Shown here: positions 43,979-52,241 of the stretch, piece by piece
Layout: every line of letters begins with the position of its first letter
Numbering within the stretch: the stretch's first letter is position 1
NCBI GenBank assembly: GCA_018823325.1
Contig: JAHJIJ010000006.1
Coordinates: 124,001 to 188,000, forward strand
Direction: 5' to 3'
DNA length: 64,000 nucleotides
From: Alphaproteobacteria bacterium
Lineage (GTDB): Bacteria; Pseudomonadota; Alphaproteobacteria; Sphingomonadales; Sphingomonadaceae
The notes under the pieces: generated by a model
Told to the model about the DNA's origin: nothing
What the model saw: only the letters and a program-made list of their open reading frames with translations
Databases searched by the model: none
Program-made: the position numbers and the translations under genes

Positions 43979-45261
43979 GTACCGTGGACGTTACCCGTAG
44001 CCGCAAGACCCTTGCCTGCACGGCGGAGGCAAATGCATTCCAGAAGCAGTTCGGCCTGCAACTGCGCCGCCGCGTGGTCGATGAAGGCGAGCCTTTTGCG
44101 ATCGTGCAGGCGGATACGCCGCATGAGATTTTCCACGTGATGGATATCCCGATCATCACCAACCAGTGGTGGTCGGCGTACATCTCGGCCAAGCAGCTCT
44201 CGACGCGCTATTTCGATGCGATGGTCGAGGCGGGCTACCCCCAGAACAGCTGCAAATATTGCTCGCTCGGTCTGGCCTGCACACTGGCGAACGATCCAAA
44301 GACTGCGCCGTGGGGCGGCCTGCCCAAGCCGACTGTGCTCGTGGCGCGCCTGACCTGCGATTGCATCCAGCATGTCTTCAGCCAGTGGTCAGAGGCGCTC
44401 GGCAGCGAGTTCTTCCCGATGGAAGCGCCTGCCTGGGAGGACAAAGACCCGCAATGGTTCGAGCATTCGCGTGGGGAATGGGCGCGAGTATACCAGCCTG
44501 ACCGCATTGCGCTGATGGTCGACGAAATGCGCGATCTGATTGCGCTTCTGGAGAACCGCACGGGGCGCAAGTTTGATGAGGCCAAGCTCCATCATCTCAT
44601 GGAGCGGATCAACGAGCAGGAAGGGTATATCTGGGAGGCGGCGCAGGCGATCGGCAAGGCTCGGCCATGCCCGGTGTCCATTGCCGAGCAGATGCCCAAC
44701 ACCATGATCCCGCAATGGCATCGCGGTTCGGACTGGGCTGTCGCGCATGCCAAAAAGTTCCGGGACGAGGTCATCGATCGGATCGATCAGGGGTTGGGGG
44801 CATCTTCAAACGAGAAGCTGCGCCTCATGTGGATCGGCGCTGGCGTGTGGCACGATCCCGGCTTCTATCAGGCGCTCGAAGAGAAGCTTGGCGCTGTGTT
44901 TGTGTGGTCCATGTACATGCCCTTCGCCGGGCCGCAATATATTCGCGAGATAAAGAATGCGCCCATGGAGGCGCTCGCGAGCCGGATCTGCTCGATGAAC
45001 GAGGTTCTGCATCTGCCGCCGTGGATGAATGGCTGGATAACGAGCGAAGCGGAGCGCTGCGGGATTGACGCCACCGTGGTTCTGCTGCCGCCCGATAATC
45101 GCCTCTCACAGTCCGGAACGAAGCTGACTGCTCTCTCGCTGGAGAAGGCCGGTGTCCCCGTTCTGATGATTGATGCCGACATGGTGGATGCAAAGCGGTG
45201 GGACCATGATCGCATGGTCGGCCTGGTTGCGAGCTTTCTGGCGGATAGGGGGCTTGCTTGA
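43975..45261 (+). CDS. 2-hydroxyacyl-CoA dehydratase/benzoyl-CoA reductase-like subunit
   Basis: The 428-aa protein resembles HgdB/BcrB-type subunits, which hold a [4Fe-4S] cluster and use radical chemistry to dehydrate 2-hydroxyacyl-CoA or reduce aromatic acyl-CoA. Candidate ligands are C93/C96/C102 (SCKYCSLGLAC) and the TCD-type C128/C130 (RLTCDCIQ). A Cys is usual before the last Rossmann strand, but here the region reads DNRLSQSGTKL. TTG 43975 overlaps the previous stop. The required ASKHA activase (HgdC-type) is not encoded in the window. The oxygen-sensitive chemistry of the family is odd next to oxygenase genes. Confidence 0.8.
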   Translation: MSTVDVTRSRKTLACTAEANAFQKQFGLQLRRRVVDEGEPFAIVQADTPHEIFHVMDIPIITNQWWSAYISAKQLSTRYFDAMVEAGYPQNSCKYCSLGLACTLANDPKTAPWGGLPKPTVLVARLTCDCIQHVFSQWSEALGSEFFPMEAPAWEDKDPQWFEHSRGEWARVYQPDRIALMVDEMRDLIALLENRTGRKFDEAKLHHLMERINEQEGYIWEAAQAIGKARPCPVSIAEQMPNTMIPQWHRGSDWAVAHAKKFRDEVIDRIDQGLGASSNEKLRLMWIGAGVWHDPGFYQALEEKLGAVFVWSMYMPFAGPQYIREIKNAPMEALASRICSMNEVLHLPPWMNGWITSEAERCGIDATVVLLPPDNRLSQSGTKLTALSLEKAGVPVLMIDADMVDAKRWDHDRMVGLVASFLADRGLA

Positions 45262-46289
45262 GACTGTTTGCGGCACTTCTTTTGCTATTGGTCACAGCCT
45301 GTTCGCGTCCTCTTCCAGAGGGTGTTACCGAACTGACCTACGGCACGCCGTATTCGCCTTCGCATCCGTTCAGTCGGGCGGACATCCGCTGGATGGAGTA
45401 TGTTGAGGAGAAATCCGGCGGCACCCTGCGTATTCGCCCGATCTGGTCCGGCGCGTTGCTTTCGTCCGACATGTCGCTGGAGGAGATCCGGCACGGCGTG
45501 GCTGACATCGGTCTGATTACACCAATCTATGTACGCGGCGGAACGCATCTGATCCGCGTTCAATCGGGTTTCTATAGCGGCGTCGAATCTGTGGAGGCGC
45601 AGGTGGCGCTTTACCAGTGCCTCGCGCGACATAGTCCGCAGATCCAGCGTGAACTGGAGGGGGTCAAGGTGCTGGCAGCGCAGGGCGGCCTGTTGCCCGG
45701 TATCGTTACGCGAACCCGGCAGGTCAAAACGCTCGATGACATCAAGGGCTTGCGTCTCCGCGCGCCGACCGAATTGATGCGTGTGCTCGAAAACCTGGGC
45801 GCAGATCCAATCAACATGCCGATGGGCGAAGTCTATTCGGCGATGGCGAAGGGCGTGATCGACGGTGTGGTTGCCCCAGTCGACACATTCCGAGCGCTGC
45901 ATTTCGGCGAGGTAGCCAGCTACTTCAACAGCATTTCGATCCCGCGTGGCGCTTATCCTGCGCGCGCCATCGGAGCGGAGCGCTGGAACAGCCTGTCGGC
46001 AGAGCATCGCCGCATCCTGGAGGAGTCAATTGCCGTCTGGGAAGCTGCGCTGGCGGAAGAAGTGCGCGCAGCAGCCGAGCAAGGGCTGAATACCGCTCGG
46101 AAGGAGAACGTAGTGATGACGAGGATTCCGGCGGCGGATCAGGTGCGGTTCGACCGCTTGTACCTGCGTGATGCCGAGGAAAACGCCGTCGCACTCGAGC
46201 GTCTGGGCATCGATGGTCGGTCCGTCTTCTCGCTCGCGCGGCGAAGTGTCGTCGGTCCTGATCAGGTTGAATGTGGAGATCCGGCGTGA
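45258..46289 (+). CDS. TRAP transporter substrate-binding lipoprotein (DctP)
   Basis: The 343-aa periplasmic binding protein has the DctP fold: LTYGTPYSPSHPFSRADIRWMEYVEEKSGGTLRI, then TLDDIKGLRLRAPTELMRVLENLGADPINMPMGEVYSAMAKGVIDGV. The Arg in GLRLRAPTE is the family residue that normally binds the substrate carboxylate. The N-terminus has a lipobox LVTAC (Cys15), so it is membrane-anchored. TTG 45258 overlaps the previous stop. It completes the transporter encoded at 39264-41011. Confidence 0.9.
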   Translation: MRLFAALLLLLVTACSRPLPEGVTELTYGTPYSPSHPFSRADIRWMEYVEEKSGGTLRIRPIWSGALLSSDMSLEEIRHGVADIGLITPIYVRGGTHLIRVQSGFYSGVESVEAQVALYQCLARHSPQIQRELEGVKVLAAQGGLLPGIVTRTRQVKTLDDIKGLRLRAPTELMRVLENLGADPINMPMGEVYSAMAKGVIDGVVAPVDTFRALHFGEVASYFNSISIPRGAYPARAIGAERWNSLSAEHRRILEESIAVWEAALAEEVRAAAEQGLNTARKENVVMTRIPAADQVRFDRLYLRDAEENAVALERLGIDGRSVFSLARRSVVGPDQVECGDPA

Positions 46290-47449
46290 ACCAACCTCTC
46301 AAGGGCATTAGAATCGCTGATTTCAGCCATGTCATGGCGGGTCCCTTTGCATCCCATCTTCTCCGCCTGATGGGGGCAGAGGTCATCAAGATCGAGCCGC
46401 GTCGGGGAGACCAGTTCCGGAGCTATGGCGGCGATCGCCGCTATGACGGAATGAGTCCGGCTTTCATTGCAGCGAACGCCGGTAAAAAGTCGATTGCGCT
46501 CGATCTCAAGGATCCTGACGAACTGGCCATTGCGCGGGGGATCATCGCGCGGTCGGATGTGCTGCTGGAGAATTTTCGTCCCGGCGTCATCACCCGGCTC
46601 GGCCTTGGTTATGAGGACGTGCGCAAACTCCGGCCGGACATCGTGTTCTGTTCTGTATCCGGCTACGGGCAAACCGGCCCGCAGCGGGACTGGCCCGCGA
46701 TCGACAATATCGTCCAGGCGACGAGCGGCATGATGATGCTGAGCGGCGGCGAAGGCGACGAGCCGGTCCGCGTCGGTTTTCCCATTGTCGACACGCTGAC
46801 CGGGCAGAGCGCCGCGCTTGCCATTTTAAGCGCTCTTTTCCAGCGGGAGCGGACCGGGCAGGGGGCTTATATCGATGTCTCGATGTTCGACGCCAGCCTG
46901 GCTTTCATGACCTCCGCGCTTACGCCCTTTCTCGTAACTGGCCAGGCCATGAAGCGCATGGGCAATACGGGATATAGTGGCCTGCCGACCGCCTCCCTGT
47001 TCAAGACGAAGGATGGGCGGGAAATTTCGCTGGGCGTGGTTCAGGCCAATCAGTTTGACGCGCTTGCCAGGGAGGTCGGCCGCGAGGACTGGCTGCAGGA
47101 TGTACGCTTCGCTACGCCTGAGGCCCGGCGGGAGAATTTCGATGCGATGTCGCACGAACTTGAAGCCGTATTCGTCCAACGTGATGCGGCCGATTGGGAG
47201 CGTGACCTGAGCAACGCGGGCATCCCTTGCGGCATGATCCGGCGCGTGAACGAGGCCGTGGATCTGGCTGGCCCGGAGGCGCTGATCGAGATGGCGATCC
47301 CCGGTATCCCGCAGGCAGGGCAAGTTGCGATCCCCAATGTCGGATTTCGCATGACTCCGGGGTCGCCGGGGACCACCGAGCCACCGCCTCGGCTGGACGA
47401 ACATCGAGAGGAGATTTTGAAATGGTTGGCAGGAGATGGTCGGGGTTGA
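46286..47449 (+). CDS. CaiB/BaiF family CoA-transferase
   Basis: The 387-aa enzyme is a single-domain class III CoA-transferase: PLKGIRIADFSHVMAGPFASHLLRLMGAEVIKIEP at the N-terminus, VLLENFRPGVITRLGL, and the catalytic Asp in GQGAYIDVSMFDASLA. GTG 46286 overlaps the DctP stop as GTGA and has GGAGA upstream; an in-frame ATG at 46271 is possible. Having this next to a double-domain relative suggests two separate CoA-transfer steps, such as activation and product recycling. Confidence 0.9.
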   Translation: MNQPLKGIRIADFSHVMAGPFASHLLRLMGAEVIKIEPRRGDQFRSYGGDRRYDGMSPAFIAANAGKKSIALDLKDPDELAIARGIIARSDVLLENFRPGVITRLGLGYEDVRKLRPDIVFCSVSGYGQTGPQRDWPAIDNIVQATSGMMMLSGGEGDEPVRVGFPIVDTLTGQSAALAILSALFQRERTGQGAYIDVSMFDASLAFMTSALTPFLVTGQAMKRMGNTGYSGLPTASLFKTKDGREISLGVVQANQFDALAREVGREDWLQDVRFATPEARRENFDAMSHELEAVFVQRDAADWERDLSNAGIPCGMIRRVNEAVDLAGPEALIEMAIPGIPQAGQVAIPNVGFRMTPGSPGTTEPPPRLDEHREEILKWLAGDGRG

Positions 47450-48372
47450 GCGCCTTCCTGGCGACGATGGTTCTGTTTGCCGCCGGCGGCGCACCGGCTG
47501 CGGAGAAGGTGATGATGCCGGCCAATGAGGTGCGTGATGTGGAAACACGGGGAACCGGACCGTTTCCTGCCATCATGGAGATAGATGCCGGTCTACCCGG
47601 CCATGTCGTCTATCGGCCGGAAGACCTGGAGAAGGTCAGTAAACTCGCTGTGCTTGTTTGGGGTAATGGCGGCTGCTCGGATGATGGCGCGAGCGCGCGA
47701 AAGCATTTGGGAGAGATTGCGTCTTACGGCTATCTCGTCATTGCACCTGGCCGCATCCTGAGCGGTCCACAAGCCGTTGGGAAAGCAGTTCCCAGGCAGC
47801 CGGGCCCCGATGGCATTCTGCCTCCTCCGGCGACGAGCAGCAGCGATGTGCGAGCAGGCATTGACTGGGCTCTGGCAGAGAACGGACGTGGCGGTAGCCG
47901 TTATCAGGGCCGGATCGACACGCAGGCGGTGGCCATCGGCGGGCATAGCTGCGGCGGCCTCCAGGCCATCGAACTTGCGGGTGATCCCCGGGTGCGCACC
48001 GTGATGATCCACAACAGCGGGGTCTACAATGATGGGGTGCAGCGCATTTCCGGGCTGACGGTTCACAAGGACATGCTGAGGAACTTCCGCACGCCGGTCG
48101 TCTACATTCTGGGCGGACTGCAGGACAGCGCCTATCCCAATGGGATGGACGATGCCCGGCGGATCGATCATGTGCCGTTGGCGCTGTTGAACCTGCCTGT
48201 GGGCCATGGCGGCACGTTTGACGAGCCCAATGGCGGCGCGGTGGCGCAAGTGTCAGTCGACTGGCTCGAATGGCAGTTGCGCGGTGACACAAGCGCGGCG
48301 CGGACCTTTCTCGGCCCAAATTGCCGCCTTTGCACCGGATCGCAATGGACCATTGAGCGGAAGGGCATGTAG
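47422..48372 (+). CDS. Secreted alpha/beta hydrolase
   Basis: The 316-aa protein has a signal peptide (SGLSAFLATMVLFAAGGAPAAEK), VLVWGNGGCSDDG as a likely oxyanion-hole segment, the nucleophile motif GGHSCGG, and a late NLPVGHGGTFDEPNGG containing the likely catalytic His. Substrate unknown; esters are most likely. ATG 47422 follows GAGAGGAG and overlaps the CaiB gene by 28 nt. It is the last gene of the unit. Confidence 0.8.
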   Translation: MVGRRWSGLSAFLATMVLFAAGGAPAAEKVMMPANEVRDVETRGTGPFPAIMEIDAGLPGHVVYRPEDLEKVSKLAVLVWGNGGCSDDGASARKHLGEIASYGYLVIAPGRILSGPQAVGKAVPRQPGPDGILPPPATSSSDVRAGIDWALAENGRGGSRYQGRIDTQAVAIGGHSCGGLQAIELAGDPRVRTVMIHNSGVYNDGVQRISGLTVHKDMLRNFRTPVVYILGGLQDSAYPNGMDDARRIDHVPLALLNLPVGHGGTFDEPNGGAVAQVSVDWLEWQLRGDTSAARTFLGPNCRLCTGSQWTIERKGM

Positions 48373-48439
48373 CATCGGTAAAAAGGTGTCGGTCCGCCAG
48401 CAACGTCCTGCTGCCGGTGCGACCACCATCACATCCGCA

Positions 48440-49171
48440 TCACAGGAAGTTGTTCGGCCAGATCATCGTTCGCCACATATGGGCCGTGGGCGATCCGTCG
48501 AAGCCGAGCCCTTCCTCCGGTTCGCGGAAATGTCGCCCGATGATGTCGGTGAACTCCTCCGGATCAACGGGCGGCGACTGGTCGAAAAAATAGTAGTCGT
48601 AAATGGTGACGAGGCGAGAGCTCATGTACCATCTGTGATTGCGCGCAAATTCGGCGTCGCGCTGGATGTAGTCCGGCGGGCTGTAGTCCGGTCCGAAGAA
48701 GCGATTGTAGCTTTCGGGATATTCGTAGCCCACCGACTCATCAGCGAAGTAGCGGAGCGGCTGATGATATTGAACGGCCCACGCAATTTCCTCTGACACG
48801 TAGGGCGCAATCATCTGCGCGCCCCAATAGCCATGGTCTGAGCGAACGAAGCAGCCATTGGAAATGTCGTGCAGCAGACAGGCCAGAACGATCTTCTCCT
48901 CCTGACCATCGTCGAGCGCACGCTTGGCGCTGGTAAGGAGGTGGCGGACGGCAATATCGTTGAACCGATATTTGAAGAAATCCATCAGTCTTGGCTGCCG
49001 GGGCATTCGAGGCAGGGCGGGATTGTCGCCCATCATGAAGACATGGTTTTCATCCATCTGCCGCAGCAATTCCGGTTCCGGGTCAGGGGTGCCGGTTCCG
49101 ATACGGCCGACCGGTGCCGGCACGATCATGCGGGTGCGGCCTGCCTGGGGCCAGGGATGATCGTCACACAT
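48440..49171 (-). CDS. HD-domain protein with six metal-ligand candidates
   Basis: The 243-aa protein has the ordered set His77, His101-Asp102 (LLHDIS), His113, His136 (QYHQ) and Asp192 (IYDYY). This H-HD-H-H-D pattern is found in binuclear-metal HD proteins, including diiron oxygenases such as PhnZ as well as phosphohydrolases. The ATG follows GGAG at 8 nt. It is convergent with the catabolic unit. Whether it oxidises a pathway intermediate or acts as a phosphatase cannot be decided from sequence. Confidence 0.75.
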   Translation of the reverse strand: MCDDHPWPQAGRTRMIVPAPVGRIGTGTPDPEPELLRQMDENHVFMMGDNPALPRMPRQPRLMDFFKYRFNDIAVRHLLTSAKRALDDGQEEKIVLACLLHDISNGCFVRSDHGYWGAQMIAPYVSEEIAWAVQYHQPLRYFADESVGYEYPESYNRFFGPDYSPPDYIQRDAEFARNHRWYMSSRLVTIYDYYFFDQSPPVDPEEFTDIIGRHFREPEEGLGFDGSPTAHMWRTMIWPNNFL

Positions 49172-49309
49172 TCAAGTTTCTCCAGATGACGCGCTGCTGT
49201 CGAAGATACATCTCACTATCACCAGTTGATGGACATGAATGATCTTACCGAGGCAAAATTATGTGCCATTCGGGCGAATATGCGCCGATCTGAGGAGAAT
49301 GCCGGCATT

Positions 49310-49783
49310 TTATTCCAAACCGAGCGGCAGCGCTGTCGAATCCTTGATCACGTCCAGCGCAAAGGTCGTTCGCATGTCGCGAACGCCGGGAAGCTTGAGC
49401 AGCACCCGCTGAGCGAGTTCTGAATAGGCGTCCATATCTGGAGCCAGCACCTTCAGGAGGAAATCGAACTGTCCCGCCGTGATCACGCAACTGACGATGG
49501 AAGGTTCGTTTAGCACGGCTTCCTTGAAGCGCTCGATTATCGAGGTGTTGGGCGTTTGCGGCACCTTCACTTCCACATAGGCCAGAATGCCCAAGCCCAC
49601 GCGCTTACGGTCGATGACGGCCGTGTACCCGGTGATGATGCCGTCGTCTTCCAGTCGCCGGACATGCCGCAGACAGGGGCTGGGTGACATGCCGACCCGC
49701 TCTGCCAATGCAAGGTTGGTGATGCGCCCATCGCGCTGCAGTTCGCAAAGGAGTTTCAGGTCCGCTCGGGACAGGTCTGTCAT
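49310..49783 (-). CDS. Lrp/AsnC-family transcriptional regulator
   Basis: The 157-aa protein has an N-terminal HTH (LKLLCELQRDGRITNLALAERVGMSPSPCLRHVRRLEDDGIITGY) and a C-terminal RAM/ligand domain (VEVKVPQTP to FALDVIKDSTALPLGLE). ATG 49783 follows GGAGCGGAAT. Lrp-type regulators often sense amino acids. It could control the HD-domain gene downstream (138 nt away) or the catabolic unit. Confidence 0.92.
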   Translation of the reverse strand: MTDLSRADLKLLCELQRDGRITNLALAERVGMSPSPCLRHVRRLEDDGIITGYTAVIDRKRVGLGILAYVEVKVPQTPNTSIIERFKEAVLNEPSIVSCVITAGQFDFLLKVLAPDMDAYSELAQRVLLKLPGVRDMRTTFALDVIKDSTALPLGLE

Positions 49784-50118
49784 ACGCCATTCCGCTCCGG
49801 TTGGGTTTGTCGGGCGGCGCGGAAGTATCATCCCTTTGATGATAAGAATATGGTCCGGACGGCGAGTCCTGAAGGAGCGAACGATCGGCTGTGCAAAGAC
49901 AGCGGCGAAATCAGTATAAATTGCGCTGAAAAAGCTGCCTTCAACGTTTCAGAAATGGGCCCAATATTGACTTTTCCGTTCTCAGATGCCACTTAGTAAT
50001 CGCTAACGTCGCCTTTCGACGGATTTTGAAGCCTTCGTAGCGGATTCTTCCTTTGACACTCGGCCAGCGCCGCCGGACGTGCGTTTCGGCGGGTTTCTTT
50101 CTACACAAGGAAAATCTT
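49784..50118. promoter_or_regulatory. Divergent region with the cold-shock gene leader
   Basis: No gene is seen in 335 bases. TTGACT at 49967 with an AT-rich segment about 20 nt later (TTAGTAAT) is a possible but weak promoter for the cold-shock gene. This would give an mRNA leader of about 110 nt, in line with cspA genes. A run GCCGCCGGACGTGCGTTTCGGCGG near 50070 could form a hairpin. Confidence 0.35.
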
Positions 50119-50325
50119 ATGCCTGTTGGCACCGTCAAATTCTTCAATACCGAAAAAGGCTATGGTTTTATCGCTCCCGACGATGGTGGCGAGGACAGCT
50201 TTGTGCACATCAGCGCGGTTGAGCAGGCCGGGATGAGCACGCTGGATAAGAACCAGCGCGTGAAATACGAGATCACGACAGACCAGCGCGGTCGCGCGTC
50301 GGCGACTCAGCTCGAAGAAGCCTGA
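50119..50325 (+). CDS. Cold-shock protein (CspA family)
   Basis: The 68-aa single OB-fold protein carries both RNA-binding motifs: RNP1 KGYGFI and RNP2 SFVHISA. It binds single-stranded nucleic acid and acts as an RNA chaperone. The true start is ATG 50119 (MPVGTVKFFN) with AAGGAAAA in front. Confidence 0.95.
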   Translation: MPVGTVKFFNTEKGYGFIAPDDGGEDSFVHISAVEQAGMSTLDKNQRVKYEITTDQRGRASATQLEEA

Positions 50326-50336
50326 GCAAAGAGTGC

Positions 50337-50367
50337 TTTCCTCGGTCGGAGCATCTGGCCGAGGAAA
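50337..50367 (+). terminator. Hairpin after the cold-shock gene
   Basis: A 9-bp stem TTTCCTCGG/CCGAGGAAA closes a 13-nt loop 11 nt after the stop. No U-run follows, so it may stabilise the 3' end rather than terminate transcription. Confidence 0.45.
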
Positions 50368-50489
50368 CTGCCCCCCTGCGGCAATCGTCGCACAGAGCCG
50401 GTAGGCGGGTCGGGGTCGACCTTGTTTGCCGCTGAACCTTTCGCGCTGTGGCAGAGCGCCCATAGCGTACTGCCGGCAAGGAGCTTGCA

Positions 50490-50663
50490 ATGTCAGCGAC
50501 CAGTGATTTCTATCTCGCCCGAGCCGCCGAAAGTGCGGACGCGGCCCGTAAGGCCGATCTTGTCAATGTGCGCGAGCGCTGCTTGCGCGCCGAGGCGGCT
50601 TGGCAGCAAATGGCGGATCGCCTTATCGAAATTGAGCGAAAGAAGCGTCAGGCGGCGCTTTAA
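50490..50663 (+). CDS. Small 57-aa helical protein
   Basis: A short gene begins ATG 50490 with an excellent AAGGAG 6 nt upstream and ends TAA 50661-50663. The product MSATSDFYLARAAESADAARK... is Ala/Arg-rich, has no proline, and should be mostly helical, ending EIERKKRQAAL. The sequence is compatible with a small helical protein downstream of cspA. Function unknown. Confidence 0.65.
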   Translation: MSATSDFYLARAAESADAARKADLVNVRERCLRAEAAWQQMADRLIEIERKKRQAAL

Positions 50664-50950
50664 AGCGGCTGGCGCTGTCGGGTAGGGAGGACGGCCGCGG
50701 TTCTTGGCGTGCGGTTCGGCCCTTCAGGCTCTCTAATGCCGATCAATCCCGGTCTGCCGCTGTCCTCAAGCACAGTGCGCTTGTCCTGAAAACATCGACA
50801 GTGGGCAAGTTGCCGTGTTTCATGATGTCCACGAGGGTGGATCGCTCCGTCATGTGAACGAGGGCTAGGGCGTGAACGGAGGCAGCAAATTCTTGTGTGG
50901 CCCGAAATGTATCGAGGGCGCTTGCCCCGTAGGCGTCATGCGCAATTAAA

Positions 50951-51027
50951 TGGTCGGGGAGAGAGGATTCGAACCTCCGGCCCCTGCCTCCCGAAGACAG
51001 TGCTCTACCAGGCTGAGCTACTCCCCG
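50951..51027 (-). tRNA. tRNA-Pro (anticodon CGG)
   Basis: On the minus strand CGGGGAG pairs with CTCCCCG to form the acceptor stem. The anticodon loop TTCGGGA holds CGG, and the T arm has GGTTCGAATCC. The encoded ACCA lies at 50951-50954. The 287 bases between the small gene and this tRNA hold nothing recognisable. Confidence 0.96.
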
Positions 51028-51251
51028 ACCGGACCGACGCATCAAGCGCCGGCAAGACAGGCGACGCCCTATAGTCAGGGCATGGGGTGCTGGCAAGCAC
51101 TGCATGGAGAAATCGACGAGCCATCTCCGACCGCCTTCGATGTGAGCGTTGATGCGCGTTGGCCGGTGGCGTTCTGCGGCATCCACGCTGTCGTCGTCCC
51201 GGCAATCGGGAGGTGCTGGCGCTCCTGAGGCAGGGTAGCTAAGACAATGCC

Positions 51252-52232
51252 ATGCTCACATCTGCTTCAACCGTCGAGTCTCGTTCCGCAGCAGCCGGTG
51301 CGATCCACTATGAGCAGCAATATCTCGACCTCATGCGCCATGTCTGGGAATCGGGACATGAGCGGATCGATCGGACGGGGGTGGGGACGCGCTCAATTCT
51401 CGGCGCGACGATGCGCTTCTCATTGGCGGACGCTGCCGTGCCACTGCTCACCACGAAACGGGTGTTCTGGAAGGTGGCGACGCGGGAGATGCTCTGGTTT
51501 CTCTCGGGCAATACCAACATCCGGCCTCTGGTGGCGCAGGATGTTCATATCTGGACGGACTGGCCGCTGGATCGCTATCGGCGCGAGACCGGCGAATCCA
51601 TCTCGATGGAGGCCTTCGAGGCCCGTATTCTCGACGACGAGGCGTTTGCAGCGCGCTGGGGCGATCTGGGGCCGGTCTACGGGCGCCAGTGGGTCAACTG
51701 GCCGCATTATGAGCCTGCGCCTGAGGCGGGAGAGGGGCTTTATCGCCGCGCCTCCACGGGGCACAACCAGATCGCGGCGCTTGTCGAAGGCATAAGGAAC
51801 AATCCCGGTTCGCGCAGGCTGCTCTTCACCGGATGGAACGTCGACGAGCTGGAGGGCATGGCGCTGCCACCATGCCACATGACCTACCAGTTCCACGTTG
51901 CGGACGGGCGACTGAACGGCTTGCTGTTCCAGCGCAGTTGCGACCTCGGACTGGGCTTCCCGTTCAACATCTTCGGGCTGGCCTTGCTCACGCGGATGCT
52001 GGCGCTGCAATGCGATCTCGAAGCGGGTGAAATCGTCTGGCAGGGCGGCGATGTTCATCTTTATCTCAACCATACCGAGCTGGTGGAAGAGCAGCTCTCG
52101 CGCACCCCCGACGGCGCGCCCAAGCTGCGGATCCTGCGGAAGCCGGACACGATCTTTGGCCATGAGATCGACGATTTTGTCGTTGAGGATTATTTGCCTC
52201 AACGCAGCATCTCGGCGCCGATTGCGGTTTAA
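51252..52232 (+). CDS. thyA: Thymidylate synthase
   Basis: The 326-aa enzyme methylates dUMP to dTMP with methylene-THF. The nucleophile is Cys208 (ALPPCHMTYQF). The phosphate-binding signature is RSCDLGLGFPFNI (228-240), and DVHLYLNH binds dUMP. It is longer than the 264-aa E. coli enzyme because of extra residues around 105-165, as in long-form ThyA proteins. It lies 9 nt before the permease gene. Confidence 0.95.
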   Translation: MLTSASTVESRSAAAGAIHYEQQYLDLMRHVWESGHERIDRTGVGTRSILGATMRFSLADAAVPLLTTKRVFWKVATREMLWFLSGNTNIRPLVAQDVHIWTDWPLDRYRRETGESISMEAFEARILDDEAFAARWGDLGPVYGRQWVNWPHYEPAPEAGEGLYRRASTGHNQIAALVEGIRNNPGSRRLLFTGWNVDELEGMALPPCHMTYQFHVADGRLNGLLFQRSCDLGLGFPFNIFGLALLTRMLALQCDLEAGEIVWQGGDVHLYLNHTELVEEQLSRTPDGAPKLRILRKPDTIFGHEIDDFVVEDYLPQRSISAPIAV

Positions 52233-52241
52233 GGATCGGCG

